The notes beneath the pieces are model-generated. The model saw only the letters and a list, made by a program, of their open reading frames with translations. It ran no database searches and was not told the DNA's origin. Shown here piece by piece: positions 1 through 7,776 of a stretch of 64,000 nt of DNA; position 1 is the stretch's first letter; each line of letters opens with the position of its first letter. The stretch is taken from positions 1-64,000 of the forward strand of contig BSQZ01000012.1 of NCBI GenBank assembly GCA_033239005.1. Direction: 5' to 3'. The translations under genes were made by a program, and so were the position numbers. The DNA comes from Lamellibrachia satsuma. Taxonomy: Eukaryota; Annelida; Polychaeta; Sabellida; Siboglinidae.

Positions 1-720
1 CACGACTGACCTCATGATAATGACTTAACAACGCATACCTATTTGTTCCAGTGCTAGCATTTATCAAGATATTCTTTGATTTCATCAGTTAATTCATCCA
101 CTTGATCCCATCAAACCATCTGACTTCCGAGATTATCTCCTCATTTACCAGTTCATTCTTCCCTGCACTGACAATTATTATGCTTTCCAAGCTCTCTCCG
201 GTTTATCCTCTAATGTGGCCATTATATACAACAAAACTTATAAAACCATTCTTGCAAATAAATCTTAATCAGTTCACAAAACATTGATGGGTGAAACCCA
301 TCTTTTCAATGTAGGTCATGCATTAAAATATATCAACATTTTAAAGTAGGTCAGTTAAAATAGGTTAACTTTTGAAAAGTAGGTCACCTGCAAATGCAAT
401 GATCTTGACCAGTTGTCCAGACTGGACATTGTGATTGCAGATTCTCAGCTGTTCATGGGTCAACCGCACATTGGTTCCAGAAGAGCTGGGTTCAAAGGTC
501 ATTGCAAAAGCAAAAAAATAAGTATTGGCTCTTCTTTGTTAAAAATGCAAACATACTTCTATTTTGTTGACAGTTTAACTAATACTAACTAAAATGACGA
601 ATAAACCAGCAAAATATAAAGTGAATATAAACAAAGAACACTAAATCATATATTAAGAGATTTGTCTGTTGCTCAAAATGTAATGCTGACAATTTCAACA
701 TAATACAGTGAAGTCTCATT
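1..720. other. AT-rich flank, no gene recognised
   Basis: I see no coding frame with recognisable content on either strand. Short AGGTCA-type words recur around 320-400, which is common in invertebrate interspersed DNA, but no element boundary could be defined. Confidence 0.5.
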
Positions 721-1020
721 TATCTGCACACTCTGGTCCCCAGTGGTTCTGGTTGGACTAGTGAAGTAAGTATCTGCACACTCTTTTCCCCAGTGCTTCT
801 GGCTGGACTAGTGAAGTAAGTATCTGCACACTCTGGTCCCCAGTGGTTCTGGCTGGACTAGTGAAGTAAGTATCTGCACACTCTGGTCCCCAGTGGTTCT
901 GGCTGGACTAGTGAAGTAAGTCTCTAGACACTCTGGTCCCCAGTGGTTCTGGCTGGACTAGTGAAGCAAGTATCTGCGCACTCTGGTCACCAGTGGTTCT
1001 GGATGGACTAGTGAAGTAAG
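721..1020. repeat. 50-bp minisatellite, 6 copies
   Basis: Six head-to-tail copies of a 50-bp unit start at 721, 771, 821, 871, 921 and 971. Each begins near TATCTGCACACTCTGG and ends GGACTAGTGAAGTAAG. Copies differ by a few substitutions and no length changes. No coding role is visible. Confidence 0.95.
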
Positions 1021-1179
1021 CGGATTATGTAACCATGGAATAACGAAGTAAGTTACAATGTGTGGAGTTTGTTAAAAATATGCAAATTACTGGGGAAAAG
1101 GACTGTTGAAGAACATATAAACAAGACATGACTGCAAATACATTTGAAACTATTCACTGCCTGTCTCTAGCCCTTTTGA

Positions 1180-1590
1180 ATGTCATGGTCTATCAAGGGG
1201 ATGTCTGCAGGGATGTCTTCAGGGATGTCTGCAGGGATGTCTTCAGGGATGTCTCCAGGGTTGTCTGCAGGGATGTCTCCATGGATGTCTGCAGGGATGT
1301 CTCCAGGGATGTGTGCAGGGATGTATCCAGGGATATCTGCAGGGATGTCTCCAGGGATGTATGCAGGGATGTATGCAGGGATATTTGCAGGGATGTCTCC
1401 AGGGATGTCTAAAGGGATGTCTCCATGGATGTATCCAGGGATGTCTGCAGGGATGTCTCCAGGGATGTCTGAGGGGATGTCTCCAGGGATGTCTGCACGG
1501 ATGTCTCCAGGGATGTCTCCAGGGATGTCTGCAGGGATGTCTGCAGGTATGTCTGCAGGAATGTCTGCAGGGATGCCATCCGGACCATAA
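1180..1590. repeat. 12-bp minisatellite continuing from a LINE reverse transcriptase motif
   Basis: About 34 copies of a 12-bp unit (ATGTCTGCAGGG and variants such as ATGTCTCCAGGG). Because 12 is a multiple of three, all six frames stay open and give false repeat proteins. On the minus strand the array continues in frame from the Gly-Pro-Asp-Gly-Ile-Pro-Ala segment of the LINE reverse transcriptase at 1545-1704, so it most likely expanded from that coding sequence. The translated frames should not be taken as genes. Confidence 0.92.
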
Positions 1591-1704
1591 GCTTTATTGT
1601 TTTTGGTTTGCATTGCGGCAATCTGGACCTCTTTCTGGGTCGGTGGGATGTCTAGGGATGCTCTCTCTTGGTGTTGTCGGATAGACCGGATAGTGTCGTC
1701 TCTC
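1545..1704 (-). pseudogene. LINE reverse transcriptase fragment, downstream half (split by the Polinton)
   Basis: The minus-strand frame contains segments typical of LINE reverse transcriptases: a PPTQKEV stretch, then NNKAYGPDGIPA, the 'GxDGIPxE' region of RT. It ends leftward in the 12-bp minisatellite, and the rest of the RT is not seen. The upstream half is at 19491-19768. When the Polinton and one copy of the ACCGTA duplication are disregarded, the two halves meet in the same frame with no gap. It was therefore one continuous LINE ORF before insertion. It is now a dead fragment. Confidence 0.85.
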
Positions 1705-1710
1705 ACCGTA
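1705..1710. other. Target site duplication ACCGTA, left copy
   Basis: ACCGTA directly precedes the left terminal repeat and is repeated exactly at 19491-19496 after the right one. Six base pairs is the duplication length known for Polinton/Maverick integration. Confidence 0.93.
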
Positions 1711-1980
1711 AGTAGTATACAATGAGTTTTCATACCCCCAAGCAAAAGAGCACACCATGGTCATTAATCATCCGCCATTAGCTTCCGGTAAGTGCTCAGC
1801 CAATCAGAGAGCGTCCTGAAGGTCACGTGATACGCTCAGCCAATCAGAGAGCGTCATGAGATTAGCGCAGAGCCATCTGGGTAATATCAGCACCTCCTAG
1901 CGACCGTAGCGTGAACTATGATTAGCGCAGAGCCCTCTGGGTAATATCAGCGCCTCCTAGCAACCGTAGCGTGATCTAAT
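1711..1980 (+). repeat. Polinton left terminal inverted repeat
   Basis: Matches the reverse complement of about 19105-19490. The outer 80 bp are almost identical between ends. Inside are two copies of a segment reading CTCAGCCAATCAGAGAGCGT (from about 1795 and 1834), holding an inverted CCAAT box, with a CACGTG E-box between them at about 1823. Then come two copies of a 60-bp unit starting ATTAGCGCAGAGCC at 1861 and 1921. The CCAAT and CACGTG elements suggest promoter or origin activity at the termini; that is inference. Confidence 0.93.
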
Positions 1981-2022
1981 ATCCTAGCGACTAGAGGACG
2001 ATCGGAACATTATTTTAACCTT

Positions 2023-2150
2023 ATATTTGGTTATTTTACCCCACGCTACCCTATATTTGGTTATTTTACCCCACGCTACCCTATATTTGGTTATTCTACC
2101 CCACACTACCCTATATTTGGTTAATCTACCCCACGCTACCCTATATTTGA
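2023..2150. repeat. 30-bp tandem repeat inside the left Polinton arm
   Basis: Four to five copies of a 30-bp unit (CCTATATTTGGTTATTTTACC followed by CCACGCTAC) directly inside the terminal repeat. No coding frame. Confidence 0.88.
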
Positions 2151-3340
2151 GTTGGTATATTTAGCCCTACGGTAATCAGTGCGACGCGATGTGGTAATCT
2201 GTTGTTGTTGTAACTTGATATTCAGTGGACTGCGGACGACAGCCCGAAGTGGATTATTATGAACAGCTGTCGCAGGCCGACTTCGTGATGACACGGACTG
2301 CATCGTTAATACTGGTGGAGGAAAGTTTGCGGGAAATAGGCGTGTAGAAACTACGAAGATTGGTGGATTGTTGCTCAATATTAGAAATACAATATATGGA
2401 GACTTCGTGATGACACGGACTGCATCGATATTGTTAATACGAGCGTGTGAGATTTTAAATAGCGTTGCGTAAATGTTGCTCAATATTTAGTGGCTATTAT
2501 AAATAATATGTATACGGACTGAATCGATTGCGCGAGGTTGTAACTCGATGCCTAACCGAAACAGTGGAATATATATATATATATATAAAGTTAGCGTTAA
2601 ATCAGAGCGTAGACCGATGTTGTTGAAGATGTAACTCGATACCTATCCGAAACAGTGAACTCGGTTTTTTTAAGTAAACAGCTGCGTTCTGTTGTAGAAT
2701 GATAATTCGAGTGGTGGCCGTTCTCAGTGGAACAGCGGGCGTACTGCGGTTGGAGTTTATTCATGTTGCAAGTGGTTGGACTTTGTGTAATGTATTAAGA
2801 ATGATCGTGTATAATAAAAAAGTATATTTTTGTCAAATGGAATGCGTTATTTACCGAGAACGATAGTGTACACAACATACATGTATTAGCGATGCAAAAC
2901 AAAATTTAATATAGAAAAGATACATAACGAAGCAGCAAATTTAACGAAGCGGCATGTTATAATACAGATACATAATGAAGCGGCAATTTATACGTGTTGC
3001 ATGGATTGAGGCAGATAATTATCATCAGTAATAATACAGATAGATATTAACGAGACAAAACAACATAATGAAACAGCAATTAATACGTGTACAGGCACAT
3101 AATTATCATCAGTAATATGTTATAATAATACAGATAGATATTAACGATGCAAAACAAAATTTAATGTAGAAAAGATAAATAACGAAGCAGTAAATTTAAC
3201 GAAGCGGCATTTTATAATACAGATACATAATGAAGCAGCAATTAATACGTGTTGCATGGATTGAGGCAGATCATCAGTAATACAGATTCATTTTAACGAA
3301 GCCGCAAATGTTCATTTTAATGGAAATTTAATGTTCATTT
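2151..3340. other. Non-coding left Polinton arm, AT-rich with dispersed direct repeats
   Basis: No convincing gene. A block of about 120 bp (GATGCAAAACAAAATTTAAT then ...AACGAAGCAG...) occurs at about 2892-3010 and again at about 3143-3260 with minor changes. CTTCGTGATGACACGGACTGC occurs at 2281 and again near 2402. A short TA run lies at 2568-2587. Such duplicated AT-rich DNA next to a terminal repeat could hold regulatory or origin sequences; nothing more can be said. Confidence 0.5.
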
Positions 3341-3347
3341 TTTTAGG

Positions 3348-3632
3348 ATGGCGGCGTGGATCGAAGCGTCATACGGAAAAAAGCGCAGTCTACGATTTCT
3401 ATGTCTAACACGTGTTGGCAAGGTCGTTGGTCGAGCGGCGGCGGAGGGCGGCGGCGAGGCGAACGGCGGCGGATCGAACGGGCGGCAGGCATATGGCAGT
3501 GACAGAGGCGGTACGTCAAGTGATTCGTCTTCCCAGTTCTCTGGTTCAGGAGATGGCGGGGGGCGGGGGTTAATCCGTATGAAGGGGTGGTTTTTTCGAG
3601 TAGTTGTTTCATTACGAAAGGCCAAATCATGA
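3348..3632 (+). CDS. Hypothetical Polinton protein, Gly/Ser-rich, 94 aa
   Basis: An open frame of 94 codons starting at an ATG in strong initiator context (GGATGGCG). A run of eight T and AG ends just before it (3345-3346), which also looks like a 3' splice acceptor, so the ATG could open a second exon. The N-terminus is basic and aromatic, the middle is a Gly/Ser linker and the C-terminus is basic. I recognise no domain. The segment is much richer in GC than its surroundings, which favours a coding sequence, but low complexity alone could keep it open. Minus-strand frames over the same bases are no more convincing. Confidence 0.35.
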   Translation: MAAWIEASYGKKRSLRFLCLTRVGKVVGRAAAEGGGEANGGGSNGRQAYGSDRGGTSSDSSSQFSGSGDGGGRGLIRMKGWFFRVVVSLRKAKS

Positions 3633-3766
3633 ATTTGGATGGACGTGAAGGTGGTGATGGTTCTGGCGCCGATTTCCCGTCTAGTATGTTGAACAATTCT
3701 ATCATATGTCTACGCATCATTCGGTCGACAAGTTCCATCATCACGTTCTCCCATTTATGGGAGTGA
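3629..3766 (+). CDS. Hypothetical small ORF overlapping the previous stop (ATGA), 45 aa
   Basis: ATG at 3629 overlaps the TGA of the preceding ORF in an ATGA arrangement. The frame runs 45 codons, with an acidic N-terminus and a Ser/Ile-rich C-terminus. No domain is recognised. It is listed because ATGA/TAATG overlaps recur in this element; on its own it could be chance. Confidence 0.22.
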   Translation: MNLDGREGGDGSGADFPSSMLNNSIICLRIIRSTSSIITFSHLWE

Positions 3767-4303
3767 AGACTGAAAAGAAGAAAAAAGTGAGTTAGGAAAC
3801 AACATTACTAGCTAGTCATTGCAAGGAGTTAGGAAACAACATTTCTAGCTAGTCATCAACACTGTAAGGAAGAAAATGGTGAGTTTATCACACAGCACTC
3901 GGTAAGCAAGGAAACACAAACTTACTGTCGATGGTATTCGTGCCAGTATACTCCCATGAGTACTCTGCAGACCAAGGAGACATCTCCAACATATTGTAAG
4001 ATGTAACGTATCGTTAGTCTGCTGATAGCTGCAACGATCGCTACCACGGTGCACAACAGGTGCCTGAACATGACGGAGCAACACGACGACGAAAACATTG
4101 TTGATGAGAGCACGATGCGAGAAGTCTTTATATAGAGATATTGTTGACAACCTCGAGAACAACGGAATTCGTTATATCGGAGAGCTGTCAGATAACAGAC
4201 GCAGCAGTCATTCGTCAAGCAGTCAAAAAAACCGAGGTGAACAGTATTCGTGGTACAACGCATATAATGCAGTAAATGCACATTTCAACATCATAATACA
4301 AGC
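3767..4303. promoter_or_regulatory. NADAR gene upstream region with TATA-like box
   Basis: Contains a duplicated GAGTTAGGAAACAACATT-TCTAGCTAGTCAT segment (3787-3860). The word GAAAACATTGTTGATGAGAG at 4091 resembles the GAAAACATCACG words upstream of the RPA-like gene. A TATATAG box lies at 4129-4135. Between that box and the NADAR start there are only two tiny upstream ORFs (ATG at 4267 and about 4274). An ATG-initiated 69-codon frame at 4098 begins before the box and ends in an ATGA overlap with the NADAR start, so it is less likely to be translated from that promoter. Confidence 0.45.
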
Positions 4304-4819
4304 ATGAATCGCCCGATTCACTTTAGAGGCGGTAATAGCTATCTGTCTAATTTTTATGCGTGTAGAATACGAGTGTGGAATAAAGAATTTCACACCGTTG
4401 AAAGCGCTTATCAGTGGAAGAAATGTGTGCATAATAAAGACTGGAAGACAGCGGAAAAAATGTTAACCACACGAAACAGCCTGCAAGCTAAATACCTGAG
4501 CAAGAGCATTCGAGTGAAGCCACATTTACAAGATGAATGGAACAGGCAGAGATATTCCGTGATGTACGCGCTAGTAGCTGTGAAATTCCGTGATCGATAT
4601 TTACGGAAACGACTTTCAGACACAGGAAATAGTCATTTGATGGAATGGGTAAAAAGCAAAGAGGGGTTTTGGAGTGCGTTAACCTACAATGGTCAAGCTG
4701 GTCAGAATATGCTTGGTGAGATACTCATGCAAGTAAGAGAGTTCATACGAGTGCACCAGACAGTAAAAAACGGGTCTGATGTAACACCCGGAAACAGGGC
4801 CGTACGAGATTACAACTAG
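4304..4819 (+). CDS. NADAR/YbiA-like domain protein (putative N-glycosidase acting on ADP-ribose-type substrates)
   Basis: A single-domain protein of 171 aa that looks complete and intact. Features I associate with the NADAR family are visible in order: an N-terminal FRGGNSYLSNFY segment (residues about 6-17), HTVESAYQWKK (about 30-40), a conserved Trp-Asn-Arg-x-Arg followed by VMYALVAVKF (about 81-97), TGNSHLMEW (about 109-117), a Phe-Trp pair (about 123-124) and GQNMLGEILMQVR near residue 140. Family knowledge: NADAR/YbiA proteins cleave N-glycosidic bonds; some reverse ADP-ribosylation of guanine in DNA and partner DarT-type toxins, others act on riboflavin intermediates. The gene is transcribed with the Polinton, in the early-like left arm directly before an ssDNA-binding-type gene. 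Protection of viral DNA or control of host NAD/ADP-ribose signalling are inferences. No DarT-like transferase was seen in the element. Confidence 0.82.
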   Translation: MNRPIHFRGGNSYLSNFYACRIRVWNKEFHTVESAYQWKKCVHNKDWKTAEKMLTTRNSLQAKYLSKSIRVKPHLQDEWNRQRYSVMYALVAVKFRDRYLRKRLSDTGNSHLMEWVKSKEGFWSALTYNGQAGQNMLGEILMQVREFIRVHQTVKNGSDVTPGNRAVRDYN

Positions 4820-4825
4820 GCACCC

Positions 4826-5060
4826 GCACCGATCGAAAACATCACGCGCTGTGTAGGCAACGAGCCAAGTTGCGGTCGAAAACATTACGTGCTTGAACAG
4901 TGCATCAAGTAAAACTGCGCAATAACACAGGAAAACATCACGTTGGCGGCAACAAGCCAAGTTGTGGTCGAAAACATCACGCGCTTGGACAGTGCGTCAA
5001 GTAAAACTGCGCAATAACACATCGAAAACATCACGCGCCGTGCTGGCAACGAGCCAAGTT
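4826..5060. repeat. Promoter-proximal imperfect repeats before the RPA-like gene
   Basis: Two to three imperfect copies of a unit of about 100 bp containing GAAAACATCACGCGC, a GCAACGAGCCAAGTTGC module (4858, 4951 and 5046) and CAGTGCGTCAAGTAAAACTGCGCAATAACACA. The copies end immediately before a TATA box. Position and repetition suggest transcription factor or replication-protein binding sites (inference). Confidence 0.8.
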
Positions 5061-5076
5061 GCGTCGACAGGAGGAC

Positions 5077-5084
5077 TATATAAA
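5077..5084 (+). promoter_or_regulatory. TATA box (TATATAAA) for the RPA-like gene
   Basis: TATATAAAGGCGG at 5077 ends the repeat cluster. A start of transcription about 30 bp downstream would fall near 5110, after the in-frame ATG at 5059. This is why the ATG at 5146 is preferred as start. Confidence 0.62.
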
Positions 5085-5145
5085 GGCGGATATGAAGACA
5101 CAGGAGTATCACAATTGGTTGTGTTTTGATCGACTCTACACGAAG

Positions 5146-5607
5146 ATGGATGCCTCACAACAGACCGATAGCGAGATGAATCTGACGAAATTGCAAGACG
5201 AAGTAAGTGCTGGTCGCTATGTGTTTAAACAACCGTTAGTCATAACGGCATGTGGCGTACAAGATAGACACGTTTTTTACATAGCGTGTTCGAGATGTCC
5301 TAAAGGACTCAACAACGGCGTCTGTGCAGTGCACGGACTGCAACGTGAATGCGTGTACATATTCGTTCTGCGTCTCCTTCTGACAGACAGTCATGGCAGT
5401 GAATGTTGGTGTACTTGTTTTGATGAAAATGCGGTTAAAATTTTAGGGTTCACAGCAAACGACTACGTGTCTTTGGCGACAGACGAGGAACACTACGAGT
5501 CGGTGTCGACGCTGCGAGGCAGTCAGGTCATGGTCACCATTAGGAAACGCGTGACCAAAGAGTACGTAAACTACAATGTGGCAGATATTGATGTTGTAAC
5601 CATGTAA
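5146..5607 (+). CDS. RPA-like single-stranded DNA-binding protein (zinc-ribbon OB fold)
   Basis: 153 aa from the chosen ATG; an upstream in-frame ATG (5059) precedes the TATA box. The protein resembles the C-terminal DNA-binding domain of the large RPA subunit: a Phe-Tyr-Ile-Ala-Cys strand leading into a Cys-x2-Cys ... Cys-x2-His zinc ribbon (CSRC and CAVH), then VYIFVLRLLLTD, then a CFDENAVKILGFTANDYVSL segment matching the 'F...A..ILG..A..L' pattern of that domain. Expected role: binding ssDNA during protein-primed replication of the element, in the nucleus. The frame is intact. A perfect splice donor (GAA|GTAAGT at 5203) lies inside it, in phase with an acceptor (TTGACAG) at 5619, so an alternative product lacking this domain is conceivable. 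Confidence 0.68.
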   Translation: MDASQQTDSEMNLTKLQDEVSAGRYVFKQPLVITACGVQDRHVFYIACSRCPKGLNNGVCAVHGLQRECVYIFVLRLLLTDSHGSECWCTCFDENAVKILGFTANDYVSLATDEEHYESVSTLRGSQVMVTIRKRVTKEYVNYNVADIDVVTM

Positions 5608-5616
5608 CTTTGTTGA

Positions 5617-6171
5617 CAGGACGAAACTGCTACCGTCGACGCTGCTGCTGCTGTTGCTAGTACATCCAGTGGAGATGTCGACGACGAAAAAGCGAAGGTG
5701 AGGAAATGGTTAAATGATAATAGTACCAACGATTTATTCTCTTCTTCTCCTCCTTCCTCGACAGACATGATTGTGATAACAGATGACGAGGAAGAGAATG
5801 ATAAATCCGATGTCATAATCACCAACAGCAGCAGCAGCAGCAGAAGCAGAAGCAGTGACGGTGAGGACATGTCGACGACGATGCGTCAAATAGATAGGAT
5901 AGTAGATCGTGGTGATTCTATGGTTAACGAACAGAAGTTTAATGTAGCTGTAGAGAGTGCTGCTGTCCAGTACGCGTACGATGAGGTGAGTCGTGTAATG
6001 AATTTAGACTCAGACGATGATTACATACCCTCATCTGACACGATCATGCATATCTTGCGGTGGTTAAGTATAGAAGTGATCACAACGTGTGGGACCATAC
6101 AATGGCGAGAACGCGTGAAAGACAAGGTGAGAGATGTGATAATTGAACGATATATGCAACGCATGAACTAA
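5617..6171 (+). CDS. Acidic/serine-rich Polinton protein, possibly a spliced exon
   Basis: The frame is open from 5617 with no early ATG; the first usable in-frame ATG is well inside, so it may be an exon entered through the TTGACAG acceptor at 5617-5619. It encodes an Ala run, a Ser/Asp/Glu-rich segment with an ITDDEEEN-type acidic patch, a poly-Ser tract, and a more ordered C-terminal part (about 5880-6171) rich in hydrophobic and charged residues. Donor-like sequences occur in frame at 5698 (AAG|GTGAGG), 5986 (GAG|GTGAGT) and 6127 (AAG|GTGAGA). I recognise no domain. It may be a regulator of the early region (inference). Confidence 0.42.
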   Translation, partial: QDETATVDAAAAVASTSSGDVDDEKAKVRKWLNDNSTNDLFSSSPPSSTDMIVITDDEEENDKSDVIITNSSSSSRSRSSDGEDMSTTMRQIDRIVDRGDSMVNEQKFNVAVESAAVQYAYDEVSRVMNLDSDDDYIPSSDTIMHILRWLSIEVITTCGTIQWRERVKDKVRDVIIERYMQRMN

Positions 6172-6303
6172 TCTTTTTTGTTCAAGAAGGCGTGCAAGAG
6201 ACAGGCGTCACTAATCTTTCTGTTCAAGAAAACTCTCAAGAGACAGGCGTCGAACGACGATGACATCGAATGGATGATAACGGTCAAACAACACAAATCG
6301 TAA
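6172..6303 (+). CDS. Lysine-rich in-frame continuation, candidate downstream exon
   Basis: This 43-codon open stretch is in the same frame as the ORF ending at 6171, without its own good start. It contains two imperfect 36-bp copies (each near TTCAAGAA...AAGAGACAGGCGTC) giving a basic Lys-Arg-Gln segment, then an acidic Asn-Asp-Asp-Asp tail. A GTGAGA donor at 6127 and a TTTTTTGTTCAAG acceptor at 6186 would remove 60 bp, including the stop, and keep the frame. A GTAAGG donor lies at 6300 on its own stop. It may be the basic end of the acidic protein; it could also be untranslated. Confidence 0.25.
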   Translation, partial: SFLFKKACKRQASLIFLFKKTLKRQASNDDDIEWMITVKQHKS

Positions 6304-6534
6304 GGGGTGTCACCGGCGTCGACGGAAGTACCCTCTTACCCGGACTCTTACCCGGAGGGTTGTCCGTTGTCCTGGCCGGAAGACGACGACAGTTCCAAGT
6401 CGCCAGACGAGGGCGTGTCATGCGATAAAGATGTTGTCGACAGCCCCGAGTCGCCAGACGTACGCATGTCGTCGGAGGAATGTAACATCTTCATTGAAGA
6501 TGCTATGATTCAGAAGATCATAAGCGAGTGTTAA
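6304..6534 (+). CDS. Acidic proline-rich ORF in the same frame
   Basis: Open for 76 codons in the same frame as the two preceding stretches, starting only with GTG (6307). Pro/Ser/Asp-rich, with two SP-D/E-type motifs (KSPDEG and ESPDVR) and an ordered C-terminal helix-like end. It has no ATG start, which supports it being an exon of a longer spliced gene rather than a separate gene. Function unknown. Confidence 0.3.
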   Translation, partial: GVSPASTEVPSYPDSYPEGCPLSWPEDDDSSKSPDEGVSCDKDVVDSPESPDVRMSSEECNIFIEDAMIQKIISEC

Positions 6535-6717
6535 AGTGGTCGTCTCTCCCTCGAAACGATGACTTACAACGTTTGTCAGAATGTTGCCACTACAATCATG
6601 TCATCGGAGTTGCAAAAAGATCTTCGACGTAATATTCAATGCATCGAACCACATTTGAAATGAACTTTTAATCTCTCTCTCTTTGAAATGACCATTTTAA
6701 TGTCAACATTTCTGGCG

Positions 6718-6763
<46 letters not shown>

Positions 6764-7330
6764 TATATCACAGTAGAAACAACATTGCGTAGTTGAATAT
6801 ATAACCAATGTAGAAACGAACATTTCGTAGTTTTGAATATTATCACAGTAGAAACGAACATTACGTAGTTGAATATATAACCACTGTAGAAACGAACATT
6901 TCGTAGTTTTGAATATTATTTCATAACCACTGTTTGAATATTATTTCATAACCATTTCATAACCGCTATAGAAATGCTCATTTTAGGCTGGCTCACTGTC
7001 GAGATTTGTATGATTCGGATATGAATTAATACATTTTTATATTGTTGTTATTGTTATATACATCTCTGCGAAAGACTTATTCATCTACTAGCCTCTGCCA
7101 TATCGATAACCGATCGTAAGCTAGGGGTCACTGTCGAGATCGTAAAGATCCACAAACCTAACAACATATCGTAAGATAGGGGTCACTGTCGAGATCGTAA
7201 AGATTCACAAACCCAACATACCATTAATCATGTATAAGTTGAATCGTATGTGTATGTATGATTACAAACAACATAATAAAAATGAAAATATATGACGCAT
7301 GTTGTCCTGTCAGTCCTTCATCCCGTAGTC
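6535..7330. other. Non-coding AT-rich spacer with repeats between early ORFs and polymerase
   Basis: No gene seen. Contents: a TA dinucleotide tract at 6720-6759; two or three copies of a CAGTAGAAACGAACATTTCGTAGTT-type segment (6772-6960); and two copies of a 50-bp GGGGTCACTGTCGAGATCGTAAAGAT segment (7125-7205). Confidence 0.7.
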
Positions 7331-7351
7331 GTACATGGAACGTCGATATGG

Positions 7352-7640
7352 CGCCCTCTGCGCTGAAGGAACTCGCAGTCCGTTCGATGTCGCCACCGTA
7401 CGGTCCTGCATAGATAGAGTGGCCCCCTCTGCGCTGAAGGAACTCGCAGTCCGTTCGATGTCGCCACCGTACGGTCCTGCATAGATAGAGTGGCGCCTTC
7501 TGCGCTGAAGGAACTCGCAGTCCGTTCGATGTCGCCACTGTACGGTCCTGCATAGATAGAGTGGCGCCCTCTGCGCTGAAGGAACTCGCAGTCCGTTCGA
7601 TGTCGCCACCGTACGGTCCTGCATAGATAGAGTGGCGCCT
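7352..7640. repeat. 71-bp tandem repeat upstream of the polymerase, 4 copies plus a partial one
   Basis: GCGCTGAAGG recurs at 7360, 7431, 7502 and 7573, exactly 71 bp apart. Each unit contains GCGCCCTCTGCGCTGAAGGA, a TTCGATGTCGCCACCGTACG segment and GGTCCTGCATAGATAGAGTG. ACGGTCCTG appears once more at 7738, just before a TATATATATATACTATAG box. Minus-strand frames over the array are artefacts of repetition. The position suggests a polymerase promoter or enhancer, or replication sites (inference). Confidence 0.88.
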
Positions 7641-7776
7641 TCTGCTGCGTATCAAATATCTAATACATCCTGATTATTCGCAATCGTATATTGGTACCCT
7701 CTGTATATCAAAAATGAACGGTCTTTCCAATAATGAACGGTCCTGAATATATATATATATACTATAGCGAGAGTCA

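Noticed and set aside
1128..1745. Repeat proteins over the 12-bp array
   Set aside because: All six frames are open because of the repeat unit; there is no independent coding evidence.
4098..4307. 69-codon ORF ending in an ATGA overlap with the NADAR start
   Set aside because: Its ATG lies upstream of the likely TATA box, the sequence has no domain, and it is compositionally like the non-coding leader.
4304..5607. A complete DarT-NADAR toxin-antitoxin pair
   Set aside because: The neighbour of NADAR is RPA-like rather than an ADP-ribosyltransferase, and no DarT-like motif was seen in the element.
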